This document shows positions 57,328-64,000 of a stretch of DNA of 64,000 nucleotides, one piece after another (position 1 is the stretch's first letter; the number at the start of each line of letters is the position of its first letter). The stretch comes from Calendula officinalis (lineage: Eukaryota; Streptophyta; Magnoliopsida; Asterales; Asteraceae). The notes under the pieces were generated by a model. It was given only the letters and a program-made list of their open reading frames with translations, made no database searches and was not told the origin of the DNA. The stretch covers positions 29,214,208 to 29,278,207 of the forward strand of contig OY970832.1 of the NCBI GenBank assembly GCA_963853835.1, given 5' to 3'. The translations under genes and the position numbers were made by a program.

Positions 57328-57397
57328 TGGGCCTGAAAACAGGAAATGGGCCGCTATAATGGGCATGAAAACAGTAGTAGCTCATGATAAAACCCTA
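57328..57397 (+). promoter_or_regulatory. Promoter-like cluster: two site II motifs and a telo-box
   Basis: TGGGCC occurs at 57,328-57,333 and 57,347-57,352, a weaker TGGGCA at 57,360, and AAACCCTA at 57,390-57,397. In plants this combination marks promoters of ribosomal-protein, translation-factor and snoRNA genes. The sequence after it (57,398-57,480, C/T-rich) looks like a 5' leader. I find no matching coding gene downstream. Confidence 0.5.
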
Positions 57398-58206
57398 GTA
57401 TCCCCATAAAGTAGCACCGTCTGCCTGTATCCTCTTCATCGTTCATTCTCCTGTTGTTTCCTGCAATGCGATAAACTTCAATCTGTGTGATTTCGTATTT
57501 TGTATTTTCCAATACGATTGTTCCGAAAGCAAGTCAGCTTCTTGATTGGATTTTTGTTTTTCAACGATTCAGTCAGTTAAATTTACTCAAACTTGCGATA
57601 TCAAATCTCAATCAGTATCACTCGCCTGATTCTGATTACTGATGTTTCAGGCCCTTTTATTACTGGTATATTCATCATGGTTATTGTTAACTGCTCTGAT
57701 CAACTTTAAATAGCTGGTATAATTCTTAGATTTTAATTAGTATGGCAAACGCACTCTGTCCCAAAACTCCGTCAGGAAATGTTTCGAGGCAATTTCTTCG
57801 TTTGCTAGAGTGAATTTGTGTTTCAGTTTTATATTTTTTTAATCATATGGACACACGACTGGATCACATATGTTATAACTTATAAATTCTTTTGATTTTC
57901 AGAGAAATGATGGGCATCTGCTCTATATAAATTGAGTACATCATTTACCTAATCAAAATATTAACGATAATTTAAGTTCTTAAACTAAGCTCCATTTTCA
58001 TTTATCTAGTGGACATATGCTCTATCACAAGAGCATCTCCATTGAGAGGTTTATAAGAGTTATTATTACTTAAATAATCTTTAAAATGAATTTTTATCAT
58101 TGGAATAAATGATTTTTTTAAAAGGTCACTTCAACTATTTATTTTTCCACAACAACTTAATCATCTTTAGATGTTTGATTATTTTAGTCCATATATTTAA
58201 CAATTT

Positions 58207-58213
<7 letters not shown>
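57398..58213. other. Leader-like and AT-rich sequence without recognised gene
   Basis: A short frame 'MANALCPKTPSGNVSRQFLR' begins at about 57,741 but stops after 23 codons. No protein family is recognised. An 'agagcatctccattgagag' motif near 58,031, of the kind found at ends of MITEs, starts an AT-rich stretch. Confidence 0.3.

Positions 58214-58269
<56 letters not shown>
58214..58269. repeat. (TA)n microsatellite, left flank of the palindrome element
   Basis: About 28 TA units directly abut the inverted end of the element at 58,270. Confidence 0.95.
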
Positions 58270-58272
<3 letters not shown>

Positions 58273-59409
58273 GAGAGTTCCATTGACATTGATATATAGG
58301 TGAGAATGTGAGAATTAGGCAAAAAGACGCGCGGTAGCATTTTTGTAATTAAGTCCAACTTTTCTGTCCCACACGCGGTGGCATTTTTGTAATTACGTCC
58401 AATTTTTTTTTAATCATCGATGATTAAACTGGGTGTAGTGTTTTAATCATCAATTATTAAACTTTTGAGATTGTATTTAATCATCGATGATTAAACCCAA
58501 CCCCAAGTTTAATCGTTAAAATCAAAGATACTGTTTAATCAAAGATACTGTTTAATCATCGATGATTAAACTTGTCTCCGTTTTTTAGATTCCTAATTCT
58601 TTATAAGATGTTGTTTAATCATCGATGATTAGCGTGTCTGCTTTCTTTATTATTTTTTTAAACTTTTCTTTAATCATCGATGATTAAACTGGGTGTAGTG
58701 CTTAATCATCGATGATTAAACTTTAATCATCGATGATTAAACTTTATCTGTGTAATAATCATAAGATGCTCTTTAATCATCGATGATTAAACTTTAATCA
58801 TCGATGATTAAAGTTTAATCATCGATGATTAAACTTTAATCATCGATGATTAAACTTTATCTGTGTAATAATCATAAGATGCTCTTTAATTATCGATGAT
58901 TAAACTTGAGTTTGGGTTTAATCATCGATGATTAAACTGAGTGTAGTGTTTAATCATCGATGATTAAACTTGACTATATGTTTAATCATCGATGATTAAA
59001 CTTGAGTTGGGGTTTAATCATCGAATCATCGATGATTAAACTTTATCTGTGTAATAATCATAAAATGCTCTTTTAATCATCGATGATTAAACTTGATAAT
59101 GTGTTTAATCATTAATGATTAAACTTGGGGTTGGGTTTAATCATCGATAATTAACAACAATCTCAAAAAGTTTAATAAAACCAAGTTTAATCATCGATGA
59201 TTAAAGAAAAGTTGGACTTAATTAAAAAAATGCCACCGCGTGTGGGACAGAGAAAGTTGGACTTAATTCAAAAATGCCACCGCGCGCGTGAAAGAAAGTT
59301 GGACTTAATTACAAAAATGCCACCGCGCGCGTGAGGGCGGGGAGGAGATGAGTGGCTGAGATCTATTCTCACATTCTCACCTAATATATTAATTCTCAAT
59401 GGAACTCAC

Positions 59410-59412
<3 letters not shown>
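58270..59412. mobile_element. Palindrome-packed inverted-repeat element between two TA microsatellites
   Basis: It is 1,143 bp. The left end GGGGAGAGTTCCATTGACATT and the inverted right end GAAGTGAGTTCCATTGAGAAT continue to 'taggtgagaatgtgagaat' on both sides. Sub-terminal inverted blocks 'aagtccaactttctgtcccacacgcggtggcattttt' form a second nested pair. The core (about 58,410-59,205) carries about 20 copies of TTTAATCATCGATGATTAAAC. There is no coding frame. Insertion between TA runs recalls Micron-type MITEs; the family is otherwise unknown to me. Confidence 0.8.
58410..59205. repeat. About 20 copies of the palindrome TAATCATCGATGATTA
   Basis: Roughly 17 exact and 4 altered copies, spaced irregularly (20 to 70 bp), some back to back (58,770-58,855). 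Each copy is a perfect 16-base palindrome centred on ATCGAT. Linkers 'ctgtgtaataatcataagatgctc' and 'cttgagttgggg' repeat as well, showing local duplication. Confidence 0.92.

Positions 59413-59480
<68 letters not shown>
59413..59480. repeat. (TA)n microsatellite, right flank of the palindrome element
   Basis: About 34 TA units directly abut the right end of the element. Confidence 0.95.
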
Positions 59481-59493
<13 letters not shown>

Positions 59494-59688
59494 GTGAATC
59501 ATTTATTATTTTTATAAATATAAATTATAACTTTATCATATTATAATACTTTTTAAAGTTAAGGATTATAATATTTTGGTAAGAAATATTTTATAAAAAT
59601 GTTAAGTTTTATAAATACTTAAAAATTATTAAATTACATAAGAGGGGTGCATTTAGTAACATTTGATAAGATTAAGGTAAATTAGTAA

Positions 59689-59690
<2 letters not shown>

Positions 59691-59740
<50 letters not shown>
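59691..59740. repeat. (TA)n microsatellite
   Basis: About 25 TA units. Confidence 0.95.
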
Positions 59741-59743
<3 letters not shown>

Positions 59744-59763
59744 TGAGTTTTAATTTGAAGTTG

Positions 59764-59921
59764 CAATTAATACTTAGTATTAAATACAATGTTAACCCAA
59801 TAATAAGAATACAAATTGTGAAAGTTAGTAACGTAATTTGGTCAATTAATACTTAGTATTAAATACAATGTTAAACCAATAATAAGAATAGAAATTGTGA
59901 AAGTTAGTAACGTAATTTGGT
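59764..59921. repeat. Tandem duplication, 79-bp period
   Basis: 59,764-59,842 is repeated at 59,843-59,921 with about three differences. Confidence 0.92.
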
Positions 59922-60133
59922 ATTACAAAAGCCATCACATAACCATTGATATGTCACCTAAATTAGTAATGTATTAATGCAGAGTTTATGTTTTAATTAA
60001 AAACATTACTTTATAAATTTGAATTCAAAACGGTTAACATCTTTATATTCGATCAAAGCATACTCACATCTGATTCTTCCATCTTTCTTTGCATTGCTAA
60101 ACATTCTCAGGTTAGTCGTAGTCAAGAGTGTTA

Positions 60134-60329
60134 ATTAATTTTAATTGGCATATGCGTGACAAATGATTTTTTTTTTCTTGAAAGAGTTTTCTGATAATGA
60201 AAATTTTGACATATGCGTTGGATTGGATTAGATTAATTTTAATTGACATATATGTAATGAATGGTTTTTTTTCTTTAAATAGTTTTCTGATAATGAAGAT
60301 TTTGACATATGCGTTGGATTGGATTGGAT
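60134..60329. repeat. Tandem duplication, 98-bp period
   Basis: 60,134-60,231 and 60,232-60,329 share 'ttttctgataatgaa.attttgacatatgcgttggattggatt'. A further partial unit follows ('ctatgcgttggcttgaagtttt'). The 115-codon minus-strand ORF across it is a by-product. Confidence 0.88.
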
Positions 60330-60731
60330 TGAAGTTTTCTATGCGTTGGCTTGAAGTTTTCAATTGAAACTGCCATGTGGTGATGGGGAAAATGGACAGT
60401 TTGAATTTTGAAATGTAGCTATTATAGAATTCTTCTGATATATTATCATAAGAAATCAACTTCCATGTACAAAGTTACCAATTGCATTTTTTTGTGTACT
60501 TTCATTATGACATGATTAATATTATTTTCATTGTTACATGACAACGTATACCGTAATACGTTACTATATGTTCATTTGTTAATATGTCTGACTTAAAGTT
60601 TGATTGTGTGCTATTACATTTTCTTTTTCAGTTTACTACCCTAAATTCTTATATTAATTTTTAATGCTTCAATTGAGTCTGAATGATCTATATTAAGTTA
60701 TCATACTTTTTATATTAATTTTATGTTTGTG

Positions 60732-60978
60732 TTATTAGTGTTCATTTGTTACCCTAAATTGTTGTATTTTTGTTCATTGTATTCTAATATTTATGATTAT
60801 AATGGAAAGAGAATGTTTTTATAATTTTGTTCATAAGTTAATGAAGTTATTCAGATAAGTCCTCCCTACAATTTACTTTTGTTTTATTAGTGTTCATTTG
60901 TTACCCTAAATTGTTGTATTTTTGTTCATTTTATTCTAATATTTATGATTATAATGGAATGAAAATGTTTTTATAATT
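60732..60978. repeat. Direct repeat, about 95 bp at 152-bp spacing
   Basis: 60,732-60,826 recurs at 60,884-60,978 ('ttattagtgttcatttgttaccctaaattgttgtatttttgttcatt'). Confidence 0.9.
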
Positions 60979-61096
60979 AATAAGATGCAGTTATTTTTGC
61001 TTTATCATACAAATGTTGTAGCTTATTTTTTTACTATTTTTGTATACATACAGACAAACCACATTAAGAAAAATAGGCATTTTTATCATTAACAAA

Positions 61097-61115
61097 GCAC
61101 GTGCATCGCACGGGC
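61097..61115. other. GC hairpin resembling a Helitron 3' end
   Basis: gcacgtgcatcgcacgggc folds into a short stem ('cgtgc'/'gcacg') and sits in AT-rich DNA. Many plant Helitrons end in such a 'cgtgcatcgcacggg' hairpin, but the CTRR terminus that should follow within about 12 bases is not clear here. Confidence 0.3.
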
Positions 61116-61248
61116 CATGTTGACTCGTATTAATAAGAAAAAGTCTTTAGAAAGGTTAACCATTTGAAATGTTTTTAATTAATAGGTTTTTAGATGATGT
61201 GACAAACATAGTAAGTCATTGAAGAGGTAAACCATTGTAGATGCTTCA

Positions 61249-61510
61249 AAAGCATTTCCAATGGGAGCTTTTTACAAAGCTTTTTACCTTTTGTCTAGAT
61301 CATTTGAAGATAAATGACATTCTAGCAAAAAGTTTTTGCTTCAAAATTTTTTTCTTCCATAAGTCATTCTTAAAATACACAAAAACTTTTTGTATATTTA
61401 CATGCATTTGACCAAAAGCTTTTTTGAAAGCTTATTGTAAATTTTAAGTGTAAAGTCTGTATGTCAATTACAATAAGTTATTGTAATGACTTAATCATTG
61501 GATGCTTTAA
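61249..61510. mobile_element. Possible MITE with AAAGCATTTCCAATGG-type ends
   Basis: The left aaagcatttccaatggg and the right, inverted aaagcatccaatgattaa resemble the common 'gagcatctccaatg' MITE ends. Internal 'aaagctttttac' and 'aaaagcttttttg' blocks occur. No duplication was fixed. Confidence 0.4.
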
Positions 61511-61532
61511 GAATGGTTTGGCCTCTCCTAAT

Positions 61533-61711
61533 CAGTGGCGGACCCAGAGAAAAAGTTGAGGGGTGTCACCAGTTGCACATTTTTTTATTCAGGGGTTGCA
61601 CCTACACTAATAAAAAGAAAATTTAAAAATTTTAACGCTATTTTTACACTATTCGGAAAAGTTTCAGGGGTTGCACGGGCAACCTCAGGCACCATACTAG
61701 GTCCTCCCCTG
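61533..61711. mobile_element. hAT-type small non-autonomous transposon
   Basis: 179 bp, with ends CAGTGGCGGACCCAG and inverted CAGGGGAGGACCTAG, flanked by the perfect 8-bp duplication CTCCTAAT (61,525-61,532 and 61,712-61,719). CAG.GGCGGA ends and 8-bp duplications are hAT features. Confidence 0.88.
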
Positions 61712-61845
61712 CTCCTAATGAATCATGTGACAACATATTTTTCTTTTCTTCACTTTGGTCAAATTATCAAAATTTAACCATTTTTTAATTAAGCATAAAA
61801 CATAAAATTGTTGTTTATAAGAAATTTAAAAAATGAATTTAACTA

Positions 61846-62159
61846 CTTTCTCTGATTCAAATTAAGTGATACACTTTGAATTTCATGATTTTTTAGGCAA
61901 AAGATTATAATGATTATTAAATTAGATTAATTGGATGGTTAGTGAGGTATGTGTCCCACACCTTTTGAATAAAGTGAGACTAATAATGTTTAAAAGTAAA
62001 AAGTAATGGTAAAGATGTCATTGCACTTTATTAAATTAGACAGTTAGTGGGTGAGGGTCCCACCATTTTTTACCATATAAACTAATTTTTCAAAGTGTAT
62101 CACTTATTTTGAATCATCCCAAGAAGGAAAGTGTATCACTTATTTTGAATCGGAGGAAG
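61846..62159. mobile_element. Stowaway-like MITE, second copy
   Basis: 314 bp, same family as 19,083-19,394. Ends are CTTTCTCTGATTCAAATTAAG and inverted CTTCCTCCGATTCAAAATAAG, flanked by TA (61,844-61,845 and 62,160-62,161). Confidence 0.9.
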
Positions 62160-62161
62160 TA

Positions 62162-62885
62162 TAAAATATAAATAAAAAAGTTTAAAATCAAAACCTAAAC
62201 TAAAAATTAAAAAAAATTAAAATAAAACATAACCCCCTCGCTTGTGTCTTTACAATTTGCTAAAGTTACTCTTTTACCTGATACCCTCTCTTTACCATTC
62301 GGCATAGTACCATGCCAATGGAAAAAGGGGCTGGCTAGGTTGTTTAATGCGGTCATATTTGATTAGGGCTAAAATAGGTCATAGTGAAGTACGGGTTGGT
62401 TATGATGTTAGAAGTTAAAACATAATACTCTGAAACATAGGCGCCCTATAGATTAGGAAGATCATTTACGAATAGACAAAAGTACGTATTAACAACAAAT
62501 GATTGAATACAAATATAGACTCTGAGTTGATCGTTATGAAGTAATCTATGTGTACACAATTGAAGAGTGCACTTTGCTTGAAAGGATTTGCATATTGCAA
62601 AATTAGCAGAGTGTCGAGCGTTGTTAATTCGTCTATCAAGTCCTCTATTTATAGTGTTTGTAGGAGTGACAACTAAGAGGATTTACGAATTGTCTACGTG
62701 TAAATATTTTGTTGGTGTTAACGATGTTTCATGGGATGTGCACAACTAATAGAATTCTGTTATGTTTTTTTTTGTCTTTTAGTGGTCGCTAAGATCATTT
62801 GGAAGATACGCATAGGATTCTCTTGCAGCGACCCTTCAACCTTCAGTGTATTCGTATAATACTTGTGTCTTTCTTTGAATATTGA
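62162..62885. other. Unassigned sequence with a TATA-like box on the minus strand
   Basis: No coding frame was recognised. The minus strand has 'cactataaatagagga' (62,641-62,656), shaped like an LTR core promoter. No LTR ends were found around it, so this is only a possibility. Confidence 0.3.
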
Positions 62886-62889
62886 AGCT

Positions 62890-63145
62890 CTAGTGGCTGG
62901 TCATCCTTCAGTAACGCATGATCCTTCAGCAACCCATCATACTTCAGTGACTCGTGATATTTCAGTGTGTCATGGTACATCAATGACTCGTGATTCTTCA
63001 ACAACTCTTGGTACTTCAGCGACTGGGCATGTTTTAGTGTCCTTCATTAAATCTTGTGATTCAGTGTCTCATGGTACTTCAATGACTCGTGATTCTTCAG
63101 TGACTAATGGTACTTCAGCGACTAGGCATGCTTCAATGTCCTTCA
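62890..63145 (+). repeat. Minisatellite with a 21-bp unit
   Basis: About 12 diverged units of the form 'acttcagtgactcgtgatt'. A higher-order copy is also visible: 'catggtac.tcaatgactcgtgattcttca..gact' to 'tgtccttcattaa' occurs near 62,963-63,049 and 63,067-63,148. Because 21 is a multiple of three it opens a Thr/Ser-rich frame (62,863-63,177), which I do not regard as a gene. Confidence 0.8.
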
Positions 63146-63174
63146 TTAAGATCTTTGTTTTGTCTTGTAATAGT

Positions 63175-63845
63175 TAGGGGTGAGCATGGGGCGGTTTGGG
63201 GCGGTTTTTAACTAAAACCAAACCCCGCCCCGAAAGTTCGGGTTTTAAGGATTACACCCCGTTCGGTTTCTGGTTTTTCGGTTTTTTCGGGTTTTTCGGT
63301 TCGGTTTCAGGGTTTTTATCGGTTTTTTGTTTTCCTTTAAAATTATCAATTTGTTAACTTAAAAAGTAATATTATGATTTAAACTCCCAAACCTTAACAC
63401 TATTCATTATAAATTAAAAAACAACTCGTAAGTTTAATATAATGTAATAATAAATTTAATATTATGATTCAAACTCCCAAACCTTAACACTATTCATAAA
63501 AATTAAAAAACAACTCGTAAGTTTAATATAATGTAATAATAAATTTGAACTAACATAAATTGAATAAAATTAATAATAAAATATTTTTATTAAAATAATA
63601 ATTAAATATCAAATCTTTTATAAGTATAATAATATTTTTATAAAATTTGAAATATATATAATGGCGGGGCGGGGCGCGGTTTTCGGTCGGGTTTTTCATA
63701 TGCCCCGAAAACCGCCCCAAACATTCGGGTTTTCCAAAAATCAAAACCGTTGACATCGGTTTTTCAAATGGTTTGGTTTTTTCGGGGCAGTTTTTTTGGG
63801 TTTTTCGGTTTCGGTTTAGTTTTTCGTTTTTTATGCTCACCCCTA
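63175..63845. mobile_element. hAT-type non-autonomous transposon
   Basis: 671 bp. The 13-bp inverted ends TAGGGGTGAGCAT are perfect, and the element is flanked by the perfect 8-bp duplication GTAATAGT (63,167-63,174 and 63,846-63,853). Both sub-terminal parts are rich in 'ggcggttt', 'ttcggtttt' and 'ccccgaaa' blocks, GC-rich at the ends and AT-rich in the middle. An internal direct repeat of about 95 bp is present (63,367 and 63,458). No transposase is encoded. Confidence 0.92.
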
Positions 63846-63853
63846 GTAATAGT

Positions 63854-64000
63854 CTTCAAGACCTAGTGTACTATTTTTCAGACACACACTGAACCTACTA
63901 CGACCTCTGAACTATTGATCATATTCAGATTCCGCCCGGGGGATTAGTGATTATTAAACCTTGTGTTGTTCAAATAGTGTAGTTGGATGATTGAAGCTCA
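63854..64000. other. Unassigned sequence to the window end
   Basis: This continues the sequence interrupted by the hAT element ('cttcaagacctagtg'). No feature was recognised. Confidence 0.3.

Noticed and set aside
57640..57710. Possible C/D-box snoRNA downstream of the telo-box promoter ('ctgatgtttcag' ... 'ctgatc')
   Set aside because: The C box is imperfect and the terminal stem does not pair.
58410..59205. Regular short repeats resembling a CRISPR array
   Set aside because: Spacing is irregular, the repeats are full palindromes, linkers are themselves repeated, and the DNA is a plant nuclear sequence.

Overview
This window is nuclear DNA of a flowering plant, very probably a eudicot. The evidence is two spliced genes with GT-AG introns, an AT-rich background, LTR retrotransposons primed by initiator tRNA-Met or tRNA-Asp-like sites, and several MITE families. 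An asterid such as Asteraceae is my guess from the style of the repeats; nothing here proves it. There is no bacterial, viral or plasmid cassette and no CRISPR array.

Layout. (1) 1-21,209 is a nest of old retrotransposons. It holds the 3' end of a Ty1/copia element (A, LTR 897-1815) set into a large-LTR Ty3/gypsy derivative (family X, + strand, LTR 3571-6331). Next comes a broken Athila-like gypsy element on the minus strand (6332-9726). Then a tandem run of family X on the minus strand follows: LTR piece, leader, LTR, internal, LTR, internal (9727-21,209). (2) 21,210-38,900 is a LINE ORF1-like pseudogene (minus strand) split by a complete Tekay-type chromovirus (family Y, 21,753-38,032, target duplication AAAAG). 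The gag gene of Y is itself split by a complete non-autonomous copia element (Z, 27,805-35,849, target duplication CATTT). (3) 39,329-45,712 is a young-looking copia element (W, target duplication CTAGG) with a long pol ORF but damaged key residues. (4) 45,825-48,884 is a host gene for a PARN-like CAF1-family protein (8 exons, 614 codons). (5) 49,189-51,600 holds a MITE, a tRNA-Ile-like relic and the 3' part of a LINE, itself split by a foldback MITE. (6) 52,230-55,426 is a second host gene, a probable plastid FAD-dependent oxidoreductase of the DAO family (8 exons, 477 codons), with two MITEs in its introns. (7) 55,427-64,000 is repeat-rich: a promoter-like cluster without an obvious gene, a roughly 1.1-kb element packed with about 20 copies of one palindrome between TA microsatellites, tandem duplications, two hAT-type and one Stowaway-type small elements, and a 21-bp minisatellite.

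How it works together. Only the two spliced genes look functional. They lie in the same direction about 3.3 kb apart, and element W sits 112 bp upstream of the start codon of the first. The retroelements give a relative history: the LINE-like gene is older than Y, and Y is older than Z. A Stowaway element entered one family-X LTR but not its sister.

The most unusual pattern is a palindrome of the form AATCA-N4-TGATT. It is arrayed in three unrelated mobile elements: the LTR of copia A, a MITE in the FAD gene, and the 58-kb element.
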